A stretch of 64,000 nucleotides of DNA from Alistipes sp. (GTDB taxonomy: Bacteria > Bacteroidota > Bacteroidia > Bacteroidales > Rikenellaceae). A program made the position numbers and the translations under genes. The notes below the pieces were generated by a model. It did not search any database. It had not been told where the DNA came from and saw only the letters and a list, made by a program, of their open reading frames with translations. The stretch covers positions 186,001 to 250,000 of the forward strand of contig JAFYQI010000008.1 in NCBI GenBank assembly GCA_017547175.1, given 5' to 3'. The number at the start of each line of letters is the position of its first letter. Position 1 is the stretch's first letter. Positions 34,365-43,854 of the stretch are shown in pieces.

Positions 34365-36098
34365 ATGGCATTCGAACAATTAAGCGAACAAGAAGTTTTG
34401 CGTCGCAACTCGCTCAAGGCGTTGCGTGATCTGGGCATCGAGCCCTACCCCGCCGAGCGTTTCGACGTAACGGCTACGGCAACCGAGATTGCCGAGAATT
34501 TTGACGCCGAGCCTGCCCGTTTCGAGAAGGTGCAGATTGCCGGTCGCATGCTCTCGCGCCGCATCATGGGTAGCGCCTCGTTCTTCGAGTTGCAGGACCA
34601 TACGGGGCGTATCCAGGTTTATATTCGTCGCGACGATATCTGCCCCGAGGGTGATCCGACGCTCTACAACACCGTATTCAAGAAGCTCTTGGACATTGGT
34701 GACTTTATCGGCGTAGAGGGTTTTGCCTTCCGCACCAACACAGGCGAGCTGTCGGTACACTGCCAGAAGTTCACCGTACTCTCGAAGTCGATCCGCCCGC
34801 TGCCGATCGTAAAGGAGAAGGATGGTCAGCAGTTTGACGCCCTGACCGACCCCGAGGTACGCTATCGTCAGCGCTACGTCGATCTGGTTGTAAACCCCAA
34901 GGTACGCGAGGTATTCGTAAAGCGCGCCAAGATCGTATCGACCATGCGCGACTACTTCAACGAGCAGGGTTGCCTGGAGGTGGAGACCCCCATTCTGCAG
35001 CCCATTCCCGGCGGTGCATCGGCGCGTCCTTTCATCACGCACCACAACGCCCTGGATATCGACTTCTACATGCGAATCGCCACGGAGCTCTACCTCAAGC
35101 GACTCATCGTGGGTGGCTTCAACGGCGTTTATGAGTTCGGTAAGAACTTCCGCAACGAGGGTATGGACCGTACGCACAATCCCGAGTTTACCTGCATGGA
35201 GATCTACATCGCCTACAAGGATTACAAGTGGATGATGGAGTTCACGGAGCAGATGCTCGAGCGCGTATGCCGTGCCGTAAACAACGATAAGACAGAGGTG
35301 GAGATCGACGGCAAGACCATCTCGTTCAAGGCTCCCTTCCGCCGCCTGACGATGACCGACGCCATCCGCGAGAAGACCGGTTACGACATCACGGGCCAGA
35401 GCGAGGAACAGCTGCGTGAAGCTTGCCAGCGTCTGAACGTCGAGATCGACGACACGATGGGTAAGGGCAAGTTGATCGATGCCATCTTTGGCCAATATTG
35501 CGAGGCCGACCTGATCCAGCCCACCTTCATCTGCGACTACCCGATCGAGATGTCGCCCCTGTGCAAGCGTCACCGCGAGAACCAGGATCTGACGGAGCGT
35601 TTCGAGCTGTTCGTTGCCGGTAAGGAGCTTTGCAACGCCTACTCGGAGCTGAACGACCCGATCGATCAGCTGGAGCGTTTCCAGGAGCAGATGCGTCTTT
35701 CGGAGCGAGGTGATGACGAGGCGATGTTTATCGATATGGATTTCGTACGTGCCCTGGAGTACGGTATGCCCAACTGCTCGGGTATGGGTATGGGTATTGA
35801 CCGTCTGACAATGTTCATGACGGGCCAGACCGCCATTCAGGATGTGCTTTTCTTCCCGACGATGCGCCCCGAGAAGAAGCCGACGATCGACGAGCCGGAG
35901 AAGTACATGGCTATCGGCGTTCCCGAGGAGTGGGTCGAGGTGATCCAGAAGATGGGTTACGTCACGGTTGAGTCGCTCAAGAAGCTCGCCCCGGGTAAGT
36001 TCTACAACGACCTGTGCGGTTTCAACAAGAAGAACAAGCTCGGCCTGAAGGCTCCCTCGATGGAGGAGGTAAAGGCATGGTGCGCCACCGAAGAGTAA
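34365..36098 (+). CDS. lysS: Lysyl-tRNA synthetase, class II
   Basis: 577 residues. N-terminal OB-fold anticodon domain ([32 protein letters not shown]) precedes the class II core: motif 1 region ([19 protein letters not shown]), motif 2 [16 protein letters not shown] and motif 3 [16 protein letters not shown] ~75-residue tail after the core ([36 protein letters not shown]) is longer than E. coli LysRS and seems normal for this phylum. It charges tRNA-Lys. Confidence 0.97.
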   Translation: MAFEQLSEQEVLRRNSLKALRDLGIEPYPAERFDVTATATEIAENFDAEPARFEKVQIAGRMLSRRIMGSASFFELQDHTGRIQVYIRRDDICPEGDPTLYNTVFKKLLDIGDFIGVEGFAFRTNTGELSVHCQKFTVLSKSIRPLPIVKEKDGQQFDALTDPEVRYRQRYVDLVVNPKVREVFVKRAKIVSTMRDYFNEQGCLEVETPILQPIPGGASARPFITHHNALDIDFYMRIATELYLKRLIVGGFNGVYEFGKNFRNEGMDRTHNPEFTCMEIYIAYKDYKWMMEFTEQMLERVCRAVNNDKTEVEIDGKTISFKAPFRRLTMTDAIREKTGYDITGQSEEQLREACQRLNVEIDDTMGKGKLIDAIFGQYCEADLIQPTFICDYPIEMSPLCKRHRENQDLTERFELFVAGKELCNAYSELNDPIDQLERFQEQMRLSERGDDEAMFIDMDFVRALEYGMPNCSGMGMGIDRLTMFMTGQTAIQDVLFFPTMRPEKKPTIDEPEKYMAIGVPEEWVEVIQKMGYVTVESLKKLAPGKFYNDLCGFNKKNKLGLKAPSMEEVKAWCATEE

Positions 36099-36169
36099 GC
36101 TTCGGGGACTTCAAAATGTAAAATGTAGAATTTAGAATTAACTAACAATACGATTAAAATTTTAGGATA

Positions 36170-36928
36170 ATGAGAAAGAAGATTGTAGCAGGTAACTGGA
36201 AGATGAATACGCTCCCCGCTGAGGGCGTGGAGCTGGCCAAGGGCGTAGTAGCGATGCGCGGCGAGGTTTGCGATTGCGTAAACTTCATCGTATGTCCTCC
36301 CTTCACGCACCTGGCACAGGTAGCTGAGGCCCTGAAGGGTTCGAATGTAGAGCTGGGTGCGCAGAACTGCGCTGCCGAGGCTAAGGGCGCCTACACGGGT
36401 GAGGTTGCCGCTTCGATGATTGCTGCCCTGGGTTGCAAGTATGTAATCCTCGGCCACTCGGAGCGTCGTCAGTACTACGGCGAGACGTCGGAGACCCTCA
36501 ACAAGAAGATGGAGCAGGTTTACGCCAACGGTCTGACGCCGATCTACTGTGTAGGTGAGAACCTCGACGAGCGCGAGGCCGGCAACCACTTTGCCGTGTG
36601 CAAGCAGCAGATTGAGGAGGTTGTATTCAACCTCACGGAGGAGCAGTTCAAGAACCTCGTAATCGCTTACGAGCCGGTATGGGCTATCGGTACGGGTAAG
36701 ACCGCTACGGCCGAGCAGGCTCAGGAGATTCACGCCTACATCCGCGAGGTGCTGGCTTCGAAGTTCGGTGCAGCTGCTGCCGAGTGCCCGATTCTCTACG
36801 GTGGTTCGTGCAAGCCTTCGAACGCTGCCGAGATCTTCGCCAAGGAGGATGTTGACGGTGGTCTGATTGGTGGTGCTGCCCTCAAGGCTGAGGACTTCAT
36901 CGGCATTGGTAAGGGTTTCATGGCCTAA
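36170..36928 (+). CDS. tpiA: Triosephosphate isomerase
   Basis: 252 residues with all catalytic elements: GNWKMN (K11), LGHSERR (H96), AYEPVWAIGTGK (E168 and the mobile loop) and YGGSCKPSNA. Interconverts dihydroxyacetone phosphate and glyceraldehyde 3-phosphate in glycolysis. It has its own 71-base upstream spacer after lysS and a bidirectional terminator after it. Confidence 0.98.
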   Translation: MRKKIVAGNWKMNTLPAEGVELAKGVVAMRGEVCDCVNFIVCPPFTHLAQVAEALKGSNVELGAQNCAAEAKGAYTGEVAASMIAALGCKYVILGHSERRQYYGETSETLNKKMEQVYANGLTPIYCVGENLDEREAGNHFAVCKQQIEEVVFNLTEEQFKNLVIAYEPVWAIGTGKTATAEQAQEIHAYIREVLASKFGAAAAECPILYGGSCKPSNAAEIFAKEDVDGGLIGGAALKAEDFIGIGKGFMA

Positions 36929-36942
36929 TCCAAGACCGCAAT

Positions 36943-36978
36943 AAAAAAAGGACAGTCCAATAGGGCTGTCTTTTTTTA
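36943..36978. terminator. Bidirectional intrinsic terminator between tpiA and the phosphodiesterase gene
   Basis: An A run plus GGACAGTCC, a 4-base loop, then GGGCTGTC with a T run. One bulge in an otherwise continuous stem. Lies between convergent genes and can stop both. Confidence 0.85.
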
Positions 36979-36996
36979 TCGATGTATAGATGGGTG

Positions 36997-37749
36997 TTAC
37001 TCCAATAATGCTTGCAACCGCTCCGGATAATCCGTCGTAATATAATCCACACCCCAGGCGATGCATTGACGCATATCCTCCTCGCGATTCACGGTCCAGA
37101 CATTCACCTCCAACCCCAAATCATGCGCCTCCTTGACCCACTCGGGATGTTGGCTGAGAACCGCAAACGAGTAATCGATACCGGTCAGTTGCAGATTCTT
37201 GATCGACCACGGTGCCAGGTCTCCCGTCAAGTAATAGACTCGCGCTTCGGGCACCGCCTTACGGAAGGCCAGGCAGGCGTTAAGCGAGAAAGAGATAAAA
37301 TCGGTGCGCTCCAAAAGTCCCAAACGGCGTAGACGACGCACGCTCTTCCTTACGGCCAGATCCTCGCGCACAAAATCGTGGGTCTTCAGCTCAAAAATCA
37401 GCCGCATATCGGGGGTCGATTTGGCCAAACGCAGGTAGGCATCGAGGGTCGGGATCGGCTCGCCATTGGGCAGGATGATCTTCCGAATCGTGCGCGCCGA
37501 GGCTTTCGTCATGTCGATATCCGTCCCCTTCTGCACACGGTCGTGGTTCACCACCAACCGATTGTCGCCCGTGAGCCACACATCAAACTCCGAACCGTAG
37601 CAACCCACGGCATCGGCCTTTGCCCACGACATGAGGGAGTTCTGCGCCGACCCCTCGGCGGTCCAATAGCCACGATGGGCAATCACTTTGGGCTGTGCCA
37701 CTGTCCCCGTTGCACAGAGCAACGTCAAGGCCAAGATCCAAATTCTCAT
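36997..37749 (-). CDS. Secreted glycerophosphodiester phosphodiesterase
   Basis: 250 residues; signal peptide ends near TGTVA-QPK. GDPD TIM-barrel motifs are IAHRG (H25, R26), SEFDVW (E54, D56), VVNHD (H69) and LIFELKTHD, ending with VNVWTVN and GVDYITTDYP. It hydrolyses glycerophosphodiesters to glycerol 3-phosphate and an alcohol, with Ca2+ or Mg2+ held by the acidic pair. It follows the alpha/beta hydrolase gene by 9 bases in a leftward pair. Confidence 0.93.
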   Translation of the reverse strand: MRIWILALTLLCATGTVAQPKVIAHRGYWTAEGSAQNSLMSWAKADAVGCYGSEFDVWLTGDNRLVVNHDRVQKGTDIDMTKASARTIRKIILPNGEPIPTLDAYLRLAKSTPDMRLIFELKTHDFVREDLAVRKSVRRLRRLGLLERTDFISFSLNACLAFRKAVPEARVYYLTGDLAPWSIKNLQLTGIDYSFAVLSQHPEWVKEAHDLGLEVNVWTVNREEDMRQCIAWGVDYITTDYPERLQALLE

Positions 37750-37758
37750 CTTTGCTGT

Positions 37759-39132
37759 CTATTTGATATGAGTATCAAGCCACTCGATAATGGCCGTCAT
37801 CACCTCCTCCGAAAGAGTTGTATCGATCTGGCCATACTCGGCCACCGAACCCGTGGTGCAGGGCTGTAGCATGTGGTTCAGCCCCTCGAAACGACGTGTT
37901 ATAATCGTCGGTTTTTGCAACGCCTCCAGACGCATGAGATTCTCCTCGGCATCCACCTGGATATCCTTCGTGCCATTCAAGGCAAATATCGGACGATCGC
38001 CAATTTTTGCTGCACCCTCCAATGGATTCATCCGCACAAAGCGGTAAAACCAGGGGTTAAGTGCCCACTTAGCCACCGTCTTCAGATTCTCCACCAGTGC
38101 AGCAGGGAGGTTCTCACCGGCAGCTACCTCCGCCACCAGGCGATCCACATCGGCCGTCAACGCTTCAGGCGTTTCGTCAAACCACTTCGCATAGAGTCGC
38201 TCCAATGCACGGCAATAGCTATCGGTCACCTCCGCAGGGACGCCCTGCACGGTCATCGTCGCTCGATTCTGCGTCACCATCAGCTCCGCACCCGAAACCA
38301 TCATGCCCGCCAACGAAACGAGGTAGGACAACTCCGGCTCCTCGGCCAATGCCATCACACCAATCGCACCACCCTCGCTATGGCCACAGATGCCTATCTT
38401 TGAGCTATCCACAGCCGGATGTTTGCGCAACGCATCAAAAGCACCCAAGGCATCGAGCACGTAGTGGTCGGTCGTGGTATATTGCAGACGCTGCTGCTCC
38501 TCGAGCGCAGCACCATAACCTCGATCATCGAAACGCAAAACCGCATAGCCTACACGGGTCAGTCGATCGGCCAATACCAGGAAGGATTTGTGGTCCTTAA
38601 ACTCCAAATCACGGTTCTGCGTACCACTACCCGACACCAAAATCAAGGTCGGGAAGGGACCGTCCCCTTGCGGGAGGGTCAGTGTACCCTGCAACGGAAG
38701 GGCCTGATCGCGGCTTACAAACGAGAACTCCTCCTCCCGATAGGGATAGGGCTTCGTAGGCTCCTGCGGACGACGTAGCGGCGCCACAGCCCCACGCGTG
38801 AGCATCAGCGAGAGCTGCTGACCATGCTGCGTCAGTGCACCAATGATATTATCCTTACCCATAAAACCACCCACATAGGTTATCTTGAGGGGCGAAACCG
38901 TCAGGGTCACCCCTATCGGCGAGACAGCTACCGAATCGACGGGAATACCCTTCGCTCCTTGATCGGGGCTATCCATTGTAGCCTGCCATCCATCGGCTTG
39001 CTGCGTGAGGTGAAAGACGATGCGCAGCGACTGACCGCCGACCTCCAGCTTACCACTCCACGTACCGGCTACCTCCTGCGCCGTCAGCGAAAGAGGAAGC
39101 AAAAACAAGATGCATACAAGTAACTTTTTCAT
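37759..39132 (-). CDS. Secreted alpha/beta-hydrolase with N-terminal beta domain
   Basis: 457 residues from ATG 39132 (MKKLLVCILF). The reading frame stays open for 93 more codons upstream, but that stretch is AT-rich terminator and promoter DNA, and a TATATTTG -7 box lies at 39155-39162. Signal peptide ends near LSLTA-QEV. Residues ~20-115 form a beta-rich domain (GTWSGKLEVGGQSLRIVFHL). Residues ~135-457 are a serine hydrolase: LILVSGSGTQNRD, GICGHSEGGAIGVMA (nucleophile Ser), PIFALNGTKDIQVDAEEN (Asp) and GLNHMLQP (His). An esterase or S9-like acylaminopeptidase role is possible; substrate not known. Confidence 0.85.
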   Translation of the reverse strand: MKKLLVCILFLLPLSLTAQEVAGTWSGKLEVGGQSLRIVFHLTQQADGWQATMDSPDQGAKGIPVDSVAVSPIGVTLTVSPLKITYVGGFMGKDNIIGALTQHGQQLSLMLTRGAVAPLRRPQEPTKPYPYREEEFSFVSRDQALPLQGTLTLPQGDGPFPTLILVSGSGTQNRDLEFKDHKSFLVLADRLTRVGYAVLRFDDRGYGAALEEQQRLQYTTTDHYVLDALGAFDALRKHPAVDSSKIGICGHSEGGAIGVMALAEEPELSYLVSLAGMMVSGAELMVTQNRATMTVQGVPAEVTDSYCRALERLYAKWFDETPEALTADVDRLVAEVAAGENLPAALVENLKTVAKWALNPWFYRFVRMNPLEGAAKIGDRPIFALNGTKDIQVDAEENLMRLEALQKPTIITRRFEGLNHMLQPCTTGSVAEYGQIDTTLSEEVMTAIIEWLDTHIK

Positions 39133-39154
39133 GGTCTTGTGGTTTTTGTTTCTA

Positions 39155-39162
39155 CAAATATA
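39155..39162 (-). promoter_or_regulatory. -7 element of the secreted alpha/beta-hydrolase gene
   Basis: Minus strand TATATTTG, a full TAnnTTTG match, 23 bases before ATG 39132. A TTTG at 39178-39181 is present but at a short 15-base spacing. The element decides against the longer open frame. Confidence 0.6.
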
Positions 39163-39243
39163 CACAAAAAAGGGGTGCAAAAACACTCTCCCGTGTCCCT
39201 TTTCAAGAAAAAAATAGAGCCCTTTTAGGACCCCACGTTGTGA

Positions 39244-39484
39244 GGAATTTCGTATGAGGGGTGCTAAGAGTACCCTTTTGTGTTCTTTGGCAATAAAAAA
39301 AACGAGACCCCAAAGGATCTCGTTTTTATTAAAGAGTGTATAAAGCGTTTGGATGATCGAGCTATTTTTAGGCCCACGAAGTGGCAAAAAGCGGAGGGGT
39401 GCTAAGAGCACCCTTCTATGCCCCTTCGACAGAACAAAAAACGGGACCCGAAAGGTCCCGTTTTTATAGGAATTTCGTATGAGG
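39244..39484. repeat. Two hairpin modules 138 bases apart, plus a repeated 16-mer
   Basis: Two imperfect ~73-base copies (39256-39328 and 39394-39466) each carry a GGGTGC/GCACCC-type hairpin (39259-39275 and 39397-39413) and then a terminator-like hairpin with T or A runs (39301-39325 and 39436-39465). Offsets of both hairpins are exactly 138 bases. A separate 16-mer, GGAATTTCGTATGAGG, occurs at 39244-39259 and 39469-39484. A degenerate third copy may start near 39169. No gene is seen in 39163-39595 besides these elements. Confidence 0.8.
39436..39466. terminator. Bidirectional intrinsic terminator after rplQ
   Basis: ACGGGACC (39441-39448), loop CGAAA, GGTCCCGT (39454-39461), flanked by A and T runs on either side. 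The first strong terminator met by leftward transcription from the ribosomal cluster; a second one follows at 39301-39325. Confidence 0.88.
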
Positions 39485-39595
39485 TGGGGATTTCAAGGCT
39501 TGCGATACAGCCGAAACCGGAGCATACTGAACGTATGTGAGGATTTCGGATGCGAGCGTAACGCAGAAATCACCCCTCAGACAAATTCCGAAGAA

Positions 39596-40162
39596 TTACA
39601 TCTTCTTACCCACGTTGGTCTTCTTAGCCACCTTCGGAGCCGAAGCCTTAGCAGCAGCCTTGGGAGCAGCCTTCTTAGCGGGCTTCTTCTCTACTACGGT
39701 AGCATCCTCAACGGCATCCGTCGTCTTCTTCGAACGCGAACGACGCGTCTTGGGCTTAGCCTCAGCAGCGGCAGCAGCCGGCGTTACGCCCAGCGTGTAA
39801 GCCTCGTTGAAATCAACGAACTCGATGATGCACATCTCGGCAGCGTCACCCAGACGGAAGCCCGTCTTCAGGATTCGCGTGTAACCGCCGTTGCGCTCAG
39901 CAATCTTCGGAGCGATCGTACGGAAGAGCTCCGTAACGGCCTCCTTCTGCTTCAGATACGAGAATACAACACGACGCGAGTGGGTGGTATCCTCCTTCGA
40001 CTTGGTTACCAGCGGCTCAACGAACTGACGAAGGGCCTTGGCCTTGGCAACCGTGGTCTCGATACGCTTGTGCAGGATCAGCGACGATGCCATGTTCGAC
40101 ATCAACGCCTTGCGGTGACCTGCCTGGCGACCGAGGTGGTTAAAGTTTTTGTTATGTCTCAT
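39596..40162 (-). CDS. rplQ: 50S ribosomal protein L17
   Basis: 188 residues. The first ~120 residues are L17 ([40 protein letters not shown]). The last ~65 form an Ala/Lys-rich tail ([20 protein letters not shown]) well beyond the E. coli length of 127, probably disordered and RNA-binding. Last gene of the cluster, 6 bases after rpoA. Confidence 0.97.
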   Translation of the reverse strand: MRHNKNFNHLGRQAGHRKALMSNMASSLILHKRIETTVAKAKALRQFVEPLVTKSKEDTTHSRRVVFSYLKQKEAVTELFRTIAPKIAERNGGYTRILKTGFRLGDAAEMCIIEFVDFNEAYTLGVTPAAAAAEAKPKTRRSRSKKTTDAVEDATVVEKKPAKKAAPKAAAKASAPKVAKKTNVGKKM

Positions 40163-40168
40163 AGTGCT

Positions 40169-41161
40169 TTAATCTTTGTCAAGTTTGTAGATTGATACGT
40201 CCATTCCGAACTTCAAGTTCAGCGATGCCAGCAGCTCATCGAGCTCCGTGAGCGACTTCTTACCGAAGTTACGGAACTTCAGCAGGTCGTTACGGTTGAG
40301 CTTGACCAAATCACCGAGCGTATCAACGTCGGCGGCCTTCAGGCAGTTCAGAGCGCGTACGCTCAGATCCTGATCCGAAAGCTTGGTCTTAAGCAGCTGT
40401 CGCATGTGCAGAACATCCTCGTCGAACTCCTCGGCGCCATTCTTATCCTCCATGTTCACCGTGATCTTCTCATCCGAGAAGAGCATGAAGTGCTGGATCA
40501 GGATCTTAGCGGCCTCCTTCAGAGCATCCTTGGGGTGAATCGAACCGTCGGTAGTAATTTCCAAATTCAGTTTCTCGTAGTCCGTGCGCTGCTCAACACG
40601 ATAGTCCTCGATCGAATACTTCACGTTCTTAATCGGCGTGAAGATCGAGTCAATCGCAAGCGTACCAAACTCGGCATCAGCGGGCTTGTTCTCCTCAGCG
40701 GGAACATAACCACGACCCTTGCCAATCGTCAGCGTAATCTGCATCTTGGTTCCGGGAGCCAGGTGGCAAATCACCAGATCCGGATTCAGTACTTTGAAGA
40801 ACGACAGGTAATTCGAGATATATCCGGCAGTCAGCTCCGTTACACCCGCAACGTTGATCGACACCTTCTCGGTATCCTGGTTGTCTACCGTGCGGATAAA
40901 TCGAATCTGCTTCAGGAAGAGGATGATGTGTAACATATCCTCCTTCACGCCGGGGATGGCGGCGAACTCGTGGTCGACACCGGCTACCTTGACGGTCGTA
41001 ATCGCATAGCCCTCGAGCGACGAGAGCAGGATACGGCGCAAGGCATTGCCAACAGTACGACCGAATCCGGGCTCCAGCGGTCGGAACTCAAACTTTCCGA
41101 ACGACGAAGTAGATTCGAGCATAATGACCTTTTCAGGCTTCTGGAATGCTAATATTGCCAT
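40169..41161 (-). CDS. rpoA: RNA polymerase alpha subunit
   Basis: 330 residues. N-terminal dimerisation domain ([30 protein letters not shown]) and C-terminal DNA- and activator-binding domain ([36 protein letters not shown]). Provides the assembly platform of RNA polymerase. Lies between rpsD and rplQ as in most bacteria. Confidence 0.99.
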   Translation of the reverse strand: MAILAFQKPEKVIMLESTSSFGKFEFRPLEPGFGRTVGNALRRILLSSLEGYAITTVKVAGVDHEFAAIPGVKEDMLHIILFLKQIRFIRTVDNQDTEKVSINVAGVTELTAGYISNYLSFFKVLNPDLVICHLAPGTKMQITLTIGKGRGYVPAEENKPADAEFGTLAIDSIFTPIKNVKYSIEDYRVEQRTDYEKLNLEITTDGSIHPKDALKEAAKILIQHFMLFSDEKITVNMEDKNGAEEFDEDVLHMRQLLKTKLSDQDLSVRALNCLKAADVDTLGDLVKLNRNDLLKFRNFGKKSLTELDELLASLNLKFGMDVSIYKLDKD

Positions 41162-41182
41162 AATCTTGAATTTGTTTATTTA

Positions 41183-41791
41183 CTACTTCGAGTACAACTC
41201 GACGATGAGCTGCTCCTTGATGTTCTCGGGAATCTCCTCGCGCTCGGGCTTCTGCAGGAACTTACCACTCATCGTAGCACCGTCCCACTCAAGCCATGCA
41301 TAGCGGCTCTTCGAGCCACCGGCAAGCGAATTGGTAATTACCTCCAGGCTCTTCGACTTCTCACGTACCGATACTACATCACCGGTACGCAGCGAGTACG
41401 AAGGAATGTTGACAACAGCACCGTTTACGCAGATATGGCAGTGCGAAACGAGCTGACGAGCAGCAGCACGCGTCGGAGCGATGCCCAGACGATATACTAC
41501 GTTGTCCAGACGGCACTCGAGCAACTTCAACAGGTTCTCACCCGTGATACCACCCATACGGGCAGCCTGCTCATACGTACGCGAGAACTGCTTCTCCAGC
41601 AGACCGTACGTATACTTTGCCTTCTGCTTCTCGCTCAGCTGCGTACCATACTCCGATACCTTCTTACGCTTGCGTGCCAAACCGTGCTGTCCGGGAGGAT
41701 AGTTACGCTTCTCGAGTACCTTATCCGCACCATAGATAGCTTCGCCAAACTTACGGGCGATCTTCGATTTAGGTCCAATATACTTTCCCAT
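41183..41791 (-). CDS. rpsD: 30S ribosomal protein S4
   Basis: 202 residues; [19 protein letters not shown] start and the S4 RNA-binding domain [33 protein letters not shown]. No zinc-type Cys cluster at the N-terminus. Nucleates 30S assembly. The 62-base gap after rpsK is the widest in this part of the cluster apart from the two large breaks. Confidence 0.98.
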   Translation of the reverse strand: MGKYIGPKSKIARKFGEAIYGADKVLEKRNYPPGQHGLARKRKKVSEYGTQLSEKQKAKYTYGLLEKQFSRTYEQAARMGGITGENLLKLLECRLDNVVYRLGIAPTRAAARQLVSHCHICVNGAVVNIPSYSLRTGDVVSVREKSKSLEVITNSLAGGSKSRYAWLEWDGATMSGKFLQKPEREEIPENIKEQLIVELYSK

Positions 41792-41853
41792 TGTTTTCTA
41801 CTTTTTTTAATTTGTTTTAACTCGTAACCTTGCGTCTGTGGATAATTCCAAGA

Positions 41854-42243
41854 TTATACCTTACGACGGTTAGGAGCACGGCAACCGTTGTGCGGCAGCG
41901 GCGTAACGTCGATAATCTCCATTACCTCGATGCCGGCACCGTGGATCGTACGCACGGCCGACTCACGACCCTGACCGGGACCCTTAACGTATACCTTTAC
42001 CTTGCGCAGACCCATATCGTAAGCCACCTTTGCGCAGTCGGCTGCCGACGTCTGTGCTGCATACGGAGTATTCTTCTTCGAACCACGGAAACCCATCTTA
42101 CCGGCCGACGACCAGCTGATGACATCACCGTTCTCGTTCGTGATCGTGATGATCACGTTGTTGAAGCTCGAATGTACATAGGCGTTGCCCACCAGGCCCA
42201 CCTTAACAACCTTCTTCTTCGTTGTAACAGTTTTCTTTGCCAT
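41854..42243 (-). CDS. rpsK: 30S ribosomal protein S11
   Basis: 129 residues with IKITNENGD-like [36 protein letters not shown] and the C-terminal [18 protein letters not shown]. Forms the platform of the 30S subunit. 13 bases after rpsM. Confidence 0.98.
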   Translation of the reverse strand: MAKKTVTTKKKVVKVGLVGNAYVHSSFNNVIITITNENGDVISWSSAGKMGFRGSKKNTPYAAQTSAADCAKVAYDMGLRKVKVYVKGPGQGRESAVRTIHGAGIEVMEIIDVTPLPHNGCRAPNRRKV

Positions 42244-42256
42244 AATTCTCTAAAGA

Positions 42257-42637
42257 TTACTTCGTTGCCTTCTTCTTGTTTGCTACAGTCTTCTTCTTAC
42301 CCTTACGCGTACGAGCGTTGTTCTTGGTCGACTGACCACGGAGGGGAAGACCCAGACGGTGACGGATGCCGCGATAGCAACCGATGTCCATCAGGCGCTT
42401 GATATTGAGCTGAACGAGCGAACGGCACTCGCCCTCGACCTTCAGACCCAGGTCGGCAATCGTCGAACGAATTGCACCTACCTGCTCATCGGTCCAATCC
42501 TGGACCTTAATCTCGTAGCTGATACCAGCTACGTCGAGAATGTGACGAGCCGTCGAACGACCGATACCATAGATATAGGTCAGACCGATCTCGCCTCTCT
42601 TATTTTTGGGTAAATCTACACCGACAATACGTGCCAT
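42257..42637 (-). CDS. rpsM: 30S ribosomal protein S13
   Basis: 126 residues starting [20 protein letters not shown], with the helix-two-turn region and the C-terminal tRNA-contacting tail [20 protein letters not shown]. Sits in the 30S head. 27 bases after rpmJ. Confidence 0.98.
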   Translation of the reverse strand: MARIVGVDLPKNKRGEIGLTYIYGIGRSTARHILDVAGISYEIKVQDWTDEQVGAIRSTIADLGLKVEGECRSLVQLNIKRLMDIGCYRGIRHRLGLPLRGQSTKNNARTRKGKKKTVANKKKATK

Positions 42638-42664
42638 AATGTTTCTTTTTCTTCTTTAATTTGT

Positions 42665-42781
42665 TTAACCTTGGCGCATTTTAAACTTGGGATTCTTCTT
42701 GCAGATCACGTAGAGCTTACCCTTACGCTTCACGATCTTGCAATCCTCGCTACGCTTCTTGATGGATGCTTTTACTTTCAT
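42665..42781 (-). CDS. rpmJ: 50S ribosomal protein L36
   Basis: A 38-residue gene read directly from the minus strand: [10 protein letters not shown] start, [14 protein letters not shown], then [11 protein letters not shown] and a TAA at 42665-42667. It keeps the Cys at positions 14 and 27, but the later zinc-ligand Cys/His of the C+ form are replaced (NPKFKMRQ), so it is probably the zinc-free form. Position between infA and rpsM is the standard one. Confidence 0.95.
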   Translation of the reverse strand: MKVKASIKKRSEDCKIVKRKGKLYVICKKNPKFKMRQG

Positions 42782-42816
42782 GGTTTTTCAAGCAATCTGG
42801 TTAATTTTCACCTTTG

Positions 42817-43035
42817 TTATTTGTAACGGAACGAGATGCGACCCTTCGTCAAATCATAGGGGGTCATCTCAACCTTTACTTTGTCTCCGGGAAGGATCTT
42901 GATGTAGTGCATACGCATCTTTCCCGAAATGTGGGCCGTCAAAATGTGGCCGTTGTCCAACTCAACGCGAAACATTGCGTTCGACAAAGCCTCAATGATC
43001 GTCCCGTCGCGTTCGATAGCAGCTTGTTTTGCCAT
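42817..43035 (-). CDS. infA: Translation initiation factor IF-1
   Basis: 72 residues, OB fold: [60 protein letters not shown]. Binds the A site of the 30S subunit during initiation. Directly follows map by 7 bases. Confidence 0.98.
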   Translation of the reverse strand: MAKQAAIERDGTIIEALSNAMFRVELDNGHILTAHISGKMRMHYIKILPGDKVKVEMTPYDLTKGRISFRYK

Positions 43036-43042
43036 AGAGTTC

Positions 43043-43819
43043 TTAGTGTTTTATAGCCTTTTCGATGATGCTGAAATCCGTCAGCACGTCGGGGCCGTTT
43101 TTACGGATCGCGACTGCCCACTCATAATGTGCGGCTGCCTTGCGGTCACGCGTACGAACGGTCCATCCGTCCTCTTCAAATACAACCGATTTACTGCCTT
43201 GGGTAATCATCGGCTCTATACAGATAACCATACCCTCCTTGAGCAGCGGGCCGCGGCCTCGTGCGCCGTAGTTAGGAACACCCGGGTCTTCGTGCATCTT
43301 TCGACCAATACCATGTCCCTCCAATTCTCTCACGACGCCAAAACCGAACGACTCGGCGTATTGTTGCACTGCCGCCGAAATATCGCCCACGCGATTTCCG
43401 ACTTTGGCTTGTGCTGCACCTTTACAAAGAGCCTCTTTGGTGACCTCCATCAGTTGTCGTACTTCCTCGGCAACCTCTCCTACGGCAAATGTATATGCCG
43501 AATCACCAACAAACCCCTTCATAAACGTACCACAGTCTACAGAAACAATATCGCCCTCCTTCAGAACGATCTTGTCCGACGGAATACCATGTACTACAGC
43601 TTCGTTGATCGAAATACACAACGATGCGGGGTAGCCCTGGTATCCTAAAAACGCAGGAACGGCTCCATGTGAACGGATGAAATCCTCGGCGATGCGATCC
43701 AACTCCTTGGTCGTGACACCCGGCTGAATGTGGCGACCCACTTCAGCCAGTGTCTCCGAGACCAAGATGTTGTTTTCGCGAAGGAGCTCAATCTCCTCGT
43801 TTGTTTTCAGATATATCAT
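43043..43819 (-). CDS. map: Methionine aminopeptidase, type I
   Basis: 258 residues. The pita-bread fold metal ligands are D95 (SVDCGTF), D106 (VGDSAYTF), H169 ([10 protein letters not shown]), E202 (ICIEPM) and E233 (AHYEWAV), with H77 in VVHGIPS. Removes the initiator Met from new proteins. Lies 35 bases after secY and before infA, a usual place in the spc operon. Confidence 0.98.
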   Translation of the reverse strand: MIYLKTNEEIELLRENNILVSETLAEVGRHIQPGVTTKELDRIAEDFIRSHGAVPAFLGYQGYPASLCISINEAVVHGIPSDKIVLKEGDIVSVDCGTFMKGFVGDSAYTFAVGEVAEEVRQLMEVTKEALCKGAAQAKVGNRVGDISAAVQQYAESFGFGVVRELEGHGIGRKMHEDPGVPNYGARGRGPLLKEGMVICIEPMITQGSKSVVFEEDGWTVRTRDRKAAAHYEWAVAIRKNGPDVLTDFSIIEKAIKH

Positions 43820-43854
43820 CTATCTGTAGCTAAGATGCTCTAAAAATCTAACTG

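Noticed and set aside
39133..39411. 93-codon N-terminal extension of the secreted hydrolase at 37759-39132
   Set aside because: This DNA holds terminator hairpins and a -7 box, and the extension would hide the signal peptide.
39244..39484. The repeated modules as a CRISPR array
   Set aside because: Only two copies, each with self-complementary terminator structure and no constant-length spacers; no cas genes are near.
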